Shown: positions 1-8,109 of the stretch, piece after piece | Layout of the letters: every line of letters begins with the position of its first letter | Position numbering within the stretch: position 1 is the stretch's first letter | Assembly: GCA_913063225.1 (NCBI GenBank) | Contig: CAJXYP010000007.1 | Span: forward strand, 1 to 64,000 | Source: an uncultured Cellvibrionales bacterium | GTDB lineage: Bacteria; Pseudomonadota; Gammaproteobacteria; Pseudomonadales; GM7GCV1 | Direction of reading: 5' to 3' | Length of the DNA: 64,000 bases | Position numbers and translations under genes: made by a program | Notes under the pieces: generated by a model | What the model was told of the DNA's origin: nothing | The model's database searches: none | The model's input: only the letters and a program-made list of their open reading frames with translations

Positions 1-1071
1 AGGTCGTATAATTCTATTGTCTGAACGCTGCTCAAAGACATGAGCTGACCAGCCCGCAGTTCTGGATATCACAAATATAGGCGTAAACAGTTTTGTAGCA
101 ATGTTCATATAGTGATATGCCGAAGCATGGAAAAAATCTGCATTACAGAATAACTTTTTCTCGCGCCACATTACGGCTTCACAGCGTTCTGAAACGACAT
201 AAAGCTGGTCATCGCCAAATTCTGCCGCCAGTTTTTTTGACCAAGGTTTGATAACTTCATTGCGCGGATCTGAATCTGTATAAACCGCGTGACCAAAACC
301 CATAATTTTTTCTTTGCGGGCAAGCATACCCAGTATTTCGCGCTCTGCTTCATCTGCCGAGGTCCAGCCCTCTATCATTTCCATTGCGGCTTCGTTAGCA
401 CCACCGTGCAACGGTCCGCGGAGGCTACCAATCGCACCGGTGATGCAGCTGTGATAGTCCGATAGCGTAGAAGCGCAAACCCGCGCGGTGAAGGTTGAAG
501 CATTGAATTCGTGCTCTGCATAGAGAATTAGAGAGATATGCATCACCCGCTCATGAAGCGCACTCGGAGCGCTATCATGCAACAGCGCTAGAAAATGCCC
601 ACCAATGGAATTAGCGCCGGTATTGATATCAACCCGAACACCATCATGACTGTACCGATACCAATAACAAACGATTCCCGGCAAAGCCGCTAATAGGCGA
701 TCAGCTTGGCTTTCCTGCTGACTAAAATCACTTTCCGTTTCCAAATTTCCGAGCATAGAAACGCCCGTGCGTAGCACATCCATTGGGTGGGCTGATGCAG
801 GAATTCGCTCCAGAACCTCTATTAGCTCTTGCGGCAACTCCCTCAAACTAGCGAGCGTTCTCTTATAGTCGGCTAACTCGGCCCTAGTAGGCAATTCACC
901 CTTTAGTAGAAGCCACGCTACTTCCTCAAACTCGCAATGCTCAGCCAGATCTTCGACCTCATAACCATAGTAGGTAAGCCCAGCATGACCCTGAGACGCC
1001 ACGGTACAAATCGCACTTTTGCCTGCGACTTGCCCACGCAAGCCTGCACCTTCTAGCTTCTTCTGAGCCAT
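1..1071 (-). CDS. prpC: 2-methylcitrate synthase (partial, C-terminus off the window)
   Basis: Condenses propionyl-CoA with oxaloacetate in the methylcitrate cycle. The frame is open from an ATG at 1071 to base 1, giving 357 residues that begin MAQKKLEGAGLRGQVAGKSA. Citrate-synthase hallmarks are present: the conserved region LHGGANEAAMEM, then IMGFGHAVYTDSDPRNEV, and near the window edge the SDNRIIRP segment close to the usual C-terminus. Only about 15-20 residues should be missing. The gene lies 24 bases downstream of prpB on the same strand, which favours methylcitrate synthase over housekeeping citrate synthase. The neighbouring prpB makes this assignment firm; family membership alone would not separate the two. 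Confidence 0.93.
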   Translation of the reverse strand, partial: MAQKKLEGAGLRGQVAGKSAICTVASQGHAGLTYYGYEVEDLAEHCEFEEVAWLLLKGELPTRAELADYKRTLASLRELPQELIEVLERIPASAHPMDVLRTGVSMLGNLETESDFSQQESQADRLLAALPGIVCYWYRYSHDGVRVDINTGANSIGGHFLALLHDSAPSALHERVMHISLILYAEHEFNASTFTARVCASTLSDYHSCITGAIGSLRGPLHGGANEAAMEMIEGWTSADEAEREILGMLARKEKIMGFGHAVYTDSDPRNEVIKPWSKKLAAEFGDDQLYVVSERCEAVMWREKKLFCNADFFHASAYHYMNIATKLFTPIFVISRTAGWSAHVFEQRSDNRIIRP

Positions 1072-1095
1072 ATATTTCTCCAAGTAAATTAAATG

Positions 1096-1995
1096 TTATG
1101 AGCCGTCTTCTTTACTAAATAAGTCGTCTAATTTCTGCTCGTAGCTGTGATAATCGAGATAGTCGTAAAGCTCCTCTCGCGTTTGCATCTCTTCGACCAA
1201 CCGACTCTGGTCTCCTTCCGCTAGTAATACTCGATATAGATTTTCAGCCGCTTTATTCATCACTCGAAACGCTGACAGAGGATAAAGAACCATGTCGACA
1301 CCCCAGCGACCTAAATCATCTCGGTTATAAAGTGGCGTTTTTCCAAACTCTGTCATATTCGCCAATATTGGTACGTCGACAGCTTCACGAAATGCTTCGT
1401 AATGTGATTGCTCTGTTACAGCCTCTGCAAAAATTCCGTCCGCTCCCGCTTCTACGTAGGACTGCGCTCGCTCAATTGCGCTGTTCAATCCCTCTGTGGC
1501 AAAAGCATCGGTACGTGCCATAAGGAAGAAACTGCTATCAACCTTTGCGTCGGCAGCAGCCTTAATTCGGTCGCACATTTCTTCTTTGGAAACACATTCT
1601 TTATTTGGGCGATGTCCACAGCGCTTTTGAGCAACTTGATCTTCGATATGCGCCGCCGCAGCACCAGAACTAATAACATTCTTTATGGTTTTGGCAATAT
1701 TGAAAGCACCACCCCATCCAGTATCGATATCAACAAGTAATGGCAGACTGGTTGCTGAGCCAACGCGCCGGACATCCTCGAGAACATCGTTTAAGGAGGT
1801 CATGCCCAAGTCCGGAATCCCATAAGATGCATTGGCGACTCCCCCTCCAGAAAGGTAGAGACATTTGTGGCCAATTTTCTCAGCCATTACAGCTGTGTAA
1901 GCGTTTATAGCTCCTACGATTTGTAACGGCGCGTTGTCTTCCAGTGCTTTGCGAAATCGATTGCCGGGTGTGATATTTGTATATGTGTCACTCAT
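1096..1995 (-). CDS. prpB: 2-methylisocitrate lyase
   Basis: Cleaves 2-methylisocitrate to pyruvate and succinate, the last step of the methylcitrate cycle. The 299-residue protein has the isocitrate lyase/PEP mutase fold. The catalytic loop KRCGH sits at residues 124-128 with the nucleophilic Cys at 126; the metal-site region VDIDTGWGG is at about 88-96. Length matches E. coli PrpB (about 296 residues). The start is supported by an AAGAG ribosome site just before the ATG. It is co-directional with prpC downstream and with the lipoyl protein and E1 genes upstream, separated from the latter by 138 bases. No 2-methylcitrate dehydratase gene is visible in this window; it may lie beyond position 1. 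Confidence 0.95.
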   Translation of the reverse strand: MSDTYTNITPGNRFRKALEDNAPLQIVGAINAYTAVMAEKIGHKCLYLSGGGVANASYGIPDLGMTSLNDVLEDVRRVGSATSLPLLVDIDTGWGGAFNIAKTIKNVISSGAAAAHIEDQVAQKRCGHRPNKECVSKEEMCDRIKAAADAKVDSSFFLMARTDAFATEGLNSAIERAQSYVEAGADGIFAEAVTEQSHYEAFREAVDVPILANMTEFGKTPLYNRDDLGRWGVDMVLYPLSAFRVMNKAAENLYRVLLAEGDQSRLVEEMQTREELYDYLDYHSYEQKLDDLFSKEDGS

Positions 1996-2133
1996 CTCTT
2001 AATGCCCATTTTTCTAACTTAGGGATATATATCATATGTCGGCTATTTAACCACTTGGTCGAAAAAGTTTGCCTCAGCGCGAATCTATTTTCGGTTTTCT
2101 TGTGATATTGCTCTCAGAAGTACTTCGGAAGAT

Positions 2134-2382
2134 TTATTCTTCTATAGTCGCAAAGGGCACACCCTGAGAAACCTCGTCACCAACTTTTACTGAAATGTCG
2201 ATTATGGTTCCCGCTTGCTCAGCAGGAACCTCCAGGGTAACTTTTTCGATTTCTATCTCTAACAGTGTGTCACCAACATTCACAACATCACCGACGCTTA
2301 TGGGAATATCTAGAACCGAGCCCCGAATACTTTCATCGCTTTCACTCAAAGGGGGGATTTTCAGTAACTTTTTCATTTCCAT
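2134..2382 (-). CDS. stand-alone lipoyl-domain protein
   Basis: An 82-residue protein consisting almost only of one biotinyl/lipoyl-type domain. The hairpin that carries the modified lysine reads EIEKVTLEVP with Lys47 as the expected lipoylation site, and the flanking GDTLLEIE and GTIIDISVKVGDEV segments match E2 lipoyl domains. There is no subunit-binding domain or acyltransferase domain, and the 138 bases downstream do not encode one. It starts two bases after the E1 gene stops, so the two are almost certainly co-translated. Inference: it serves as a trans-acting swinging arm or acyl carrier for the adjacent E1, borrowing E2 and E3 from elsewhere. GcvH is less likely because the sequence is E2-like and shorter than GcvH. 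Confidence 0.85.
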   Translation of the reverse strand: MEMKKLLKIPPLSESDESIRGSVLDIPISVGDVVNVGDTLLEIEIEKVTLEVPAEQAGTIIDISVKVGDEVSQGVPFATIEE

Positions 2383-2384
2383 TC

Positions 2385-5090
2385 CTATGTCCGAGTGCGC
2401 GGTTCGCGCTTTTTATTGTCGATATCTAAGGAAGCGCATTGCTCACCAACTACCTCTGCATTTATTCGACCCTCTCTGTACAAAGCAGAAATAGCTGCCT
2501 GTGCAATATATGCCGCGCTAACTTCGAAAAAATCGCGCAAGTTTTCTCTTGATTCACTCAGTCCATAACCGTCAGTACCGAGCACTTCATAGCGGCCCGG
2601 TATCCAGGGTGCAATGCTAGACGCCACACTCTTCATAAAGTCTGTGGCCGCAACAAATACGCCTTTATGTTCCGCAAAGAGAGTCGCTACGAATGGAATA
2701 CGTTGTGGACCTGTTGGATTGAGCCTGTTCCACCGTTCAAAGGTCTCCGCCTCACGATGTAGTTCAGAAAAGCTGGTGATACTCCAGATATTTACCTGAT
2801 ACTCAAGCTCCTCAAGAATGTCAGCCGCTAAAATAATCTGCTGCATAATAGAGCCGCTGGATAAAAGGTTGATTACTTCACCCTTATCTCGCCGCGATGA
2901 CCGATAGCAATAGCCGCCCTTAAGGATGCGTTCGACGATATTTTTATGGTCCGGCAATGAGGGCATTACATGGTTTTCGTTGTAGACCGTCAGATAATAG
3001 AAAACATCTTCTTGCTCCGTATACATTCGACGTATGCCATCTCGGATAATGATGGCTAGTTCGTAGCCAAAAGCTGGATCGTAGCTCACCAAATTAGGCA
3101 CCGTGCTAGCAAGCACATGAGAGTGCCCATCTTGATGCTGCAAACCTTCACCATTTAGCGTGGTTCTGCCGGCAGTGCCCCCGAGTAAGAACCCGCGACA
3201 CATCATGTCACCACAGCCCCATATCATGTCCCCGACGCGCTGAAACCCAAAGATGGAGTAAAAAATGTAAAAGGGGATCATCGGCAGTCCATGTACCGCA
3301 TACGCACTTCCTGCTGCCATAAAGGAAGCGATAGCGCCTGTCTCACAGATGCCTTCTTGCAATATCTGTCCGTCTTTCGCTTCTTTATAGGGAGTTAAAG
3401 TCTCAGCATCAACTGGCGTATAGTTTTGTCCATCATGGGAATAGATACCTGCGGCTCTGAATAGTCCGTCCATTCCAAAGGTACGTGCCTCGTCTGGCAC
3501 AATAGGCACCACGTATTTGCCAATATCCTTTTCTTTAAGAAGCTTCGACAAAATGCGCACGGCAACCATGGTTGTCGAGACCTTTCGCTCTCCACTACCT
3601 TTGAAGATGTCCGAGAAAAATTCCAAAGGCGGAGCTTGAATCGACTGACATTTAACTTCTCGAGACGGCAGGTAGCCACCCAAAGCCTTTCTATGCCGCT
3701 TCAAGTACCGCAGCTCTTCACTGTCTTCAGCCGGCCGATATAGATCTGCTCTTGCTGCAGCGTCTTCGCTTAGAGGTATGCCATAGTTCTTGGCGATTTG
3801 AATTCGTTCTTCTGGCGCGAAATTCTTTTTCTGATGCGCATTGTTGCGACCTTCCGCAGATGGCCCCATGCCATCACCCTTAACAGTTTTTATCAAGATA
3901 ACCGTGGGTTTATTCGATTCTTGCGCGGCGCGCAGATAGGCGGCGTAGATTTTTTTTACATCTTGGCCACCACGTTTAATTAACTTCAATTCCTGATCCG
4001 TCAGTGAATTCATCATTTTTTCTAATTCGGGATTGCCCTCCACCCAATGCTCCCGCTGAACATCGCCAGGCAGAATCGAGTACCGCTGATAGTCACCATC
4101 TAGGCAATCATCCATGCGCTTTCTTAGAATACCTTTCGCGTCCTGAGCGAGTAATACATCCCAGCCGGAACCCCAGACTACTTTGATAACGTTCCAATCC
4201 GCTCCGCGAAAGGACCTTTCGAGCTCCTGAATGACTTTGCCATTTCCTCTTACTGGACCGTCCAATCGCTGAAGATTGCAGTTAACTACCATCACTAGAT
4301 TGTTGAGCCTTTCTCGAGATGCGATATTTATGGTACCTAGAACTTCTGGTTCATCCGCCTCACCATCACCTATAAAGCACCAGTACTTCCCGCCGGAATC
4401 CTGTTTCAGTTTGCGGTTAATAAGGTATTTGGCAAAACGCGCCTGATAGATTGCCGAAGGCGTAGACAGTCCCATGGAGGCGTTTGGCATTTGCCAAAAC
4501 GATGGCATTGATCTCGGATGTGGATAAGACGAGAGCCCACCCCCCTCACCGAGTTCTCGGCGATAGTTGTACAACTGCTGTTCAGATAATCGCCCTTCGA
4601 GAAATGCCCTTGCGTAAATACCCGGAGCCGCGTGGGGCTGAGGCATCACAACATCTCCACCGTAGTCTTCAGTTCTAGCGCGGAAAAAATGATTGAATCC
4701 CACTTCTAATATGGTTGCCGCTGAAGCGTAGGTGGCGATATGCCCGCCAACGCCAGTACCTTCATCCTGAGCCCGAAGTACCATCGCCATGGCGTTCCAG
4801 CGAATGATATTTTCAATTTTCTTCTCCATACCAAGATCACCAGGATAACTAGGCTGGTCTGATAGAGGGATGGTATTTGTGTAAGGCGTATTTAACGTGG
4901 CTTCACTAATCTGAATACCCTTACTTAACGCATGATCCTGAATAATCCGAAGTAATTCTTTAACTGCATCGTCACCGAAGGATGTGCAGATATTATCAAT
5001 GGACTCTAGCCACTCTTGTTTGTCTTCTGCTAAGAATTCGTTTAGCGCACTACTCACTTTGACTTCGCCTATTTCGGACCAATATTTCAA
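2385..5090 (-). CDS. 2-oxoacid dehydrogenase E1, AceE/MdeB type (probable 2-oxobutyrate dehydrogenase)
   Basis: Thiamine-diphosphate E1 component of the homodimeric AceE class, 901 residues against about 887 in E. coli AceE. The ThDP motif begins GDGEADEPE at residue 241 and continues to NCNLQRLDGPV. The active-site His/Gln pair is recognisable in VVMPQPHAAPG. Around the first active-site His the sequence is HIATYASA, where E. coli AceE has, from memory, HMASFQSS, so the substrate pocket differs. Known context: Pseudomonas MdeB is an AceE homologue encoded beside an Lrp-type regulator and used for 2-oxobutyrate. Here the gene faces a divergent Lrp gene and precedes a lipoyl protein, prpB and prpC. 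The inferred reaction is 2-oxobutyrate to propionyl-CoA, though pyruvate cannot be excluded. Confidence 0.85.
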   Translation of the reverse strand: MKYWSEIGEVKVSSALNEFLAEDKQEWLESIDNICTSFGDDAVKELLRIIQDHALSKGIQISEATLNTPYTNTIPLSDQPSYPGDLGMEKKIENIIRWNAMAMVLRAQDEGTGVGGHIATYASAATILEVGFNHFFRARTEDYGGDVVMPQPHAAPGIYARAFLEGRLSEQQLYNYRRELGEGGGLSSYPHPRSMPSFWQMPNASMGLSTPSAIYQARFAKYLINRKLKQDSGGKYWCFIGDGEADEPEVLGTINIASRERLNNLVMVVNCNLQRLDGPVRGNGKVIQELERSFRGADWNVIKVVWGSGWDVLLAQDAKGILRKRMDDCLDGDYQRYSILPGDVQREHWVEGNPELEKMMNSLTDQELKLIKRGGQDVKKIYAAYLRAAQESNKPTVILIKTVKGDGMGPSAEGRNNAHQKKNFAPEERIQIAKNYGIPLSEDAAARADLYRPAEDSEELRYLKRHRKALGGYLPSREVKCQSIQAPPLEFFSDIFKGSGERKVSTTMVAVRILSKLLKEKDIGKYVVPIVPDEARTFGMDGLFRAAGIYSHDGQNYTPVDAETLTPYKEAKDGQILQEGICETGAIASFMAAGSAYAVHGLPMIPFYIFYSIFGFQRVGDMIWGCGDMMCRGFLLGGTAGRTTLNGEGLQHQDGHSHVLASTVPNLVSYDPAFGYELAIIIRDGIRRMYTEQEDVFYYLTVYNENHVMPSLPDHKNIVERILKGGYCYRSSRRDKGEVINLLSSGSIMQQIILAADILEELEYQVNIWSITSFSELHREAETFERWNRLNPTGPQRIPFVATLFAEHKGVFVAATDFMKSVASSIAPWIPGRYEVLGTDGYGLSESRENLRDFFEVSAAYIAQAAISALYREGRINAEVVGEQCASLDIDNKKREPRTRT

Positions 5091-5192
5091 GTCACATACT
5101 ATCCATCAGCAAAAAACAGGGATTGCCAAACAGGTCTAATAACATCTAATATTTAGCACTTTATTTCAATAAACCGAAAAAATGAGCCAAAT
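5091..5192. promoter_or_regulatory. divergent promoter region between E1 operon and lrp-type gene
   Basis: This 102-base AT-rich gap separates the divergent E1-lipoyl-prpB-prpC set from the Lrp-type regulator. It must hold both promoters and is the natural site for autoregulation by the Lrp protein. I could not fix individual -35/-10 boxes or a palindromic operator with confidence. Confidence 0.5.
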
Positions 5193-5672
5193 ATGCCAAA
5201 AGTTAAACTTGACCGACTAGATGCTCGAATACTGCATCACATACAATCAAACGGAAAAATATCCAATACCGAACTTGCAGATAAAGTAGGCCTGTCTCCC
5301 TCACCCTGTTTACGGAGGGTAAAAGCTCTCGAAAAAAGCGGCGTTATAAAACGCTATGTGGGTATTCTTGATCCAGCCAAGGTTGGGCTTCCTATCAACG
5401 TATTTACAACTGTGAGCCTTAAGAACCAGGGACGACCCTCGCTAGAAGAGTTTGAGCGGAGCATTATCGGTTTCACCGAAATTATGGAGTGCTACCTTAT
5501 GACTGGCACCTCTGATTATTTTCTACGGGTGTCAGTGCCGGACATGGAAGGCTATGAACAATTTCTGCTGGACAAAATTACCACTATTCCCTGTGTAGCT
5601 AACATCGAATCAAGCTTTTCGTTGAAGCAAGTCATTTATCGAACAGAGATGCCTATTATTCCCCATCAATAG
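5193..5672 (+). CDS. Lrp/AsnC-family transcriptional regulator
   Basis: A 159-residue feast/famine regulator. The N-terminal winged helix-turn-helix covers about residues 8-65 (ARILHHIQSNGKISNTELAD, then SPSPCLRRVKALEKSG), followed by the RAM ligand-binding domain (MECYLMTGTSDYFLRVSVPD at about 100-118). Such proteins bind amino acids and switch adjacent catabolic operons. It is transcribed divergently from the E1-lipoyl-prp genes, the same layout as mdeR/mdeB of Pseudomonas, so control of 2-oxobutyrate/propionate catabolism is the likely role. The effector (methionine, threonine, leucine or another amino acid) cannot be read from sequence. Confidence 0.92.
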   Translation: MPKVKLDRLDARILHHIQSNGKISNTELADKVGLSPSPCLRRVKALEKSGVIKRYVGILDPAKVGLPINVFTTVSLKNQGRPSLEEFERSIIGFTEIMECYLMTGTSDYFLRVSVPDMEGYEQFLLDKITTIPCVANIESSFSLKQVIYRTEMPIIPHQ

Positions 5673-5702
5673 ATTACTAAACAGGATGATGAATGGGCTC
5701 AA

Positions 5703-6734
5703 CTATAGATCGAGCTTGCCAAAAGGGTATCGCGCTTTATTTAACTCGCGCATTCGACCAAGGACATCCACACCAATTTGCGCGTAAACGCTAAGCAGAT
5801 CTACCAACACCCAGTTTTCGCGAATCTTGCCATTTTCACAGCGCCAAAAATCCAGGCTGCGCATGGTGACCTTTTGTCCCGCAGGCGCTATCCCCATCCA
5901 ACCGTCGTTAGATATGGTTGCACTCATTCCAGGCCAGGCAGTAAAGGCGACGTACTCGCCCTCACTAAAAAAGTGCCCTGCATTGGCATCGCCCTGACGA
6001 TTCGGCATGCCATTCAGGAAAGGTATTTGATGCCAGTTACGAAAACCTTCTATGCCGCGACAACTGCCTATTCCCGCCGGGCCGTACCAACTGCAGCGGG
6101 GATGCCAGTACTTGTCCAGACCCATTGCTTCGACGCCACCGGCAGCAAATTCGCCCAAGCCGGCGCACATATCACCGACCAGTTTGATACTTGCCCGCGA
6201 TTGCTCCTCAGATCCCAATATAGGATTCAGGCCATCCTGAGTTGCCGGAGCTGGCACCTGCCATTCTCTGCCCAGACTTACCGCCATGGGCCAAACCCCT
6301 GCCTGCATCATCACTTCAGGAATATCCCACAGAGCCTGCACTTCGGTAATCAGCCCATCCTGAACCCGGTAAAACTCATGAAAACGCATAGCAAACTGAT
6401 GACCCGTTGGCGGAATATCCAACCAAGGCTTAGAAAAAAAACCCGTGTAATATCCGCAGCATCCCACCCAGTCGCCGTCGCCAGTTTTTCCCGACATTAT
6501 GATGGTATCGCGGCGCTCCAAATCTGGCACTGCATCATGTAAGGGCGCCAGGGCGTCATTGTAAAAACCTTCCGGGCCATCTAAATCCTCAAACGGATAG
6601 CAAAGCTGTATCCTGGCGTCCGGGTGAAACCTGGATTTTAAAACTCCACGAACATCGGATTGCTCAAAGTTGTACATGGCGTCGCACAGGGATTTAACGA
6701 CGGCCTTATTTTGTTGGTATATATCTGAGTTCAT
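5703..6734 (-). CDS. two-domain SnoaL-like (NTF2-fold) protein
   Basis: A cytoplasmic protein of 343 residues built from two SnoaL-type NTF2 domains, at roughly residues 5-150 and 180-330. Typical features are the aromatic-rich strands (CCGYYTGFFSKPWLDIPPTG, and MRFHEFYRVQDGLITE) and the second copy's MRSLDFWRCENGKIRENWV. Members of this fold include polyketide cyclases, dehydratases and isomerases, but also non-catalytic binding proteins, so the substrate is unknown. It begins 10 bases after the lipoprotein hydrolase gene ends and is the last gene of the sdaA operon. A second two-domain member lies at 9743-10795, just before kbl. Confidence 0.75.
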   Translation of the reverse strand: MNSDIYQQNKAVVKSLCDAMYNFEQSDVRGVLKSRFHPDARIQLCYPFEDLDGPEGFYNDALAPLHDAVPDLERRDTIIMSGKTGDGDWVGCCGYYTGFFSKPWLDIPPTGHQFAMRFHEFYRVQDGLITEVQALWDIPEVMMQAGVWPMAVSLGREWQVPAPATQDGLNPILGSEEQSRASIKLVGDMCAGLGEFAAGGVEAMGLDKYWHPRCSWYGPAGIGSCRGIEGFRNWHQIPFLNGMPNRQGDANAGHFFSEGEYVAFTAWPGMSATISNDGWMGIAPAGQKVTMRSLDFWRCENGKIRENWVLVDLLSVYAQIGVDVLGRMRELNKARYPFGKLDL

Positions 6735-6743
6735 TAGATCTGT

Positions 6744-7601
6744 TTACCGATTCTGCTCAAACCAGCTAACATCTCTAAGAATGGCCTGATCAAAAAAATC
6801 TTGGCCAAAAAGGTGATTATCGGTTTCATAAATAAACGCTTGGTGTGGCTTTTGATACGCATCTAATTGCTCAACATAAGAAAGCGTATTTTCTACCGCT
6901 GTAGATTGATCGCCCCGGCCGTGATGAATTATTACCGGCACATCCAGATCAGGGACCCGCTCATAGTGCCAAAGGTCCTCGAAGCTGGTAGACCAAATTG
7001 CAGCCGCCTTTAACTTGCTTCCCAATACCTGAACCGCTCGCTGCGTGATGCCGCCACCCATAGAGTGACCTGACATATAGAAGCTATCTCCATCAACGCC
7101 TTTCAATTTTAGGGCCGCGTAATAGGCCGCAACAACATCTCGTGTATACCAAGCTGCTGCATTTGCCATCTCAACAAAATCCGAGCCTTCAGAGACATTG
7201 TGTCCGCGATAGTCTGGTGCAAGCACCACATAACCCTGTGCAACGTAGGACTGCGGCAAATCCCAGTAATAAGCACCGGGCCGAGCGTCTTCACCATCTA
7301 TACGGCCGTGATTGGGCGGATCAGGGTGAAAGCCGTGATTAAAGATAACCAGAGGCCAACCAGCTTCGGGGGCTTGTCCCCTAGGCCAAAGAATCAAAGC
7401 GTATTGCGTCAACCCGTCAACGTTGTAATTAACTAACTCTCTCCGAATGCCATCGGTATCGACAGTCGATCCTTGTGAGGAAAAACTATAGCCGGACGCC
7501 GAAGCCTCTTGATCTGAGTAATACACTTCAGACTCATACGCGGCGCATCCAGCCAACAGCAGTAATCCGAGCAAGCTCAAAGCAATACAACTTAGCTTCA
7601 T
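6744..7601 (-). CDS. alpha/beta-hydrolase lipoprotein (dienelactone-hydrolase/esterase type)
   Basis: Secreted lipoprotein hydrolase of 285 residues. I place the start at 7601, which gives MKLSCIALSLLGLLLLAGC, a clean lipobox with acylation at Cys19; starts further upstream would add a tail lying inside the kinase-like gene. The alpha/beta-hydrolase triad is visible: nucleophile Ser in GHSMGG, Asp in HHGRGDQS, and His in YETDNHLFG. The oxyanion region is IFNHGFHPDPPNHGR. The DLPQSYVAQGYVVLAPDYRG segment is typical of acetyl-xylan-esterase or peptidase-S9-like hydrolases. The gene starts one base after the kinase-like gene stops, so it belongs to the sdaA operon. The substrate is unknown. Confidence 0.82.
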   Translation of the reverse strand: MKLSCIALSLLGLLLLAGCAAYESEVYYSDQEASASGYSFSSQGSTVDTDGIRRELVNYNVDGLTQYALILWPRGQAPEAGWPLVIFNHGFHPDPPNHGRIDGEDARPGAYYWDLPQSYVAQGYVVLAPDYRGHNVSEGSDFVEMANAAAWYTRDVVAAYYAALKLKGVDGDSFYMSGHSMGGGITQRAVQVLGSKLKAAAIWSTSFEDLWHYERVPDLDVPVIIHHGRGDQSTAVENTLSYVEQLDAYQKPHQAFIYETDNHLFGQDFFDQAILRDVSWFEQNR

Positions 7602-7602
7602 C

Positions 7603-8109
7603 CTATTTTTCGCCGCTTTCGATAATAGCCGCAAGCTCATCCAATATTTCCGCCTGAGACCTGCTGCCGCAATCGATAACAATATCGGCGTACTTTCTAT
7701 ATAGGGGAATTCGCTCGGCACAGATATCGGCAAAGCTTTGACTCTGGTCCGAGGCAATTCCTCGCTGACTGTAGTCGCCAATACGACTAAGAAGCTCTTC
7801 CATCTGCACATCAAGATGGATCACAGGCCCAAGGCTTTTAAGCTTAGCCATGCCGGCTTCGCTATATACGGCGCTTCCACCAGTAGCTATCACATGATTC
7901 TGCAAACTCAGGCCCAGTAGGATTCGCTCCTCAATACTGCGTAAATTAAGGAACCCAGTGCTTTCCAATATATTGTGAAGCAGCTCACTTTCAGATAACT
8001 GAATAAGCACATCGGTATCAACAAAATCCAGTCCGAGCTGTTTCGCCAACTGCACACCTAAGGTGCTTTTGCCCGCTCCGGGCATGCCTATCAAAATAAT
8101 ATTGTTCAT
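7603..8109 (-). CDS. shikimate kinase-like P-loop kinase
   Basis: A 168-residue protein of the shikimate-kinase fold. The Walker A motif is GMPGAGKST at about residues 8-16; the substrate-binding region DTDVLI and Arg in LRSIEE are kept. Two shikimate-kinase signatures are altered: the GGG substrate loop reads GGSAVY, and the lid Arg region that normally reads RPLL is QRGIAS. It starts immediately after the sdaA stop codon and is translationally linked to the lipoprotein hydrolase, a context unrelated to aromatic biosynthesis. It may therefore phosphorylate another small hydroxylated metabolite. A true second AroK remains possible. Confidence 0.75.
   Translation of the reverse strand: MNNIILIGMPGAGKSTLGVQLAKQLGLDFVDTDVLIQLSESELLHNILESTGFLNLRSIEERILLGLSLQNHVIATGGSAVYSEAGMAKLKSLGPVIHLDVQMEELLSRIGDYSQRGIASDQSQSFADICAERIPLYRKYADIVIDCGSRSQAEILDELAAIIESGEK

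Noticed and set aside
1332-1740. Plus-strand frames opposite prpB
   Set aside because: They are shadows of a clear gene; no ribosome site or family signal.
5778-6542. 254-codon plus-strand frame opposite the SnoaL-like gene
   Set aside because: Composition is that of an antisense frame (rich in His, Arg, Pro) and it covers the strongly conserved minus-strand gene.
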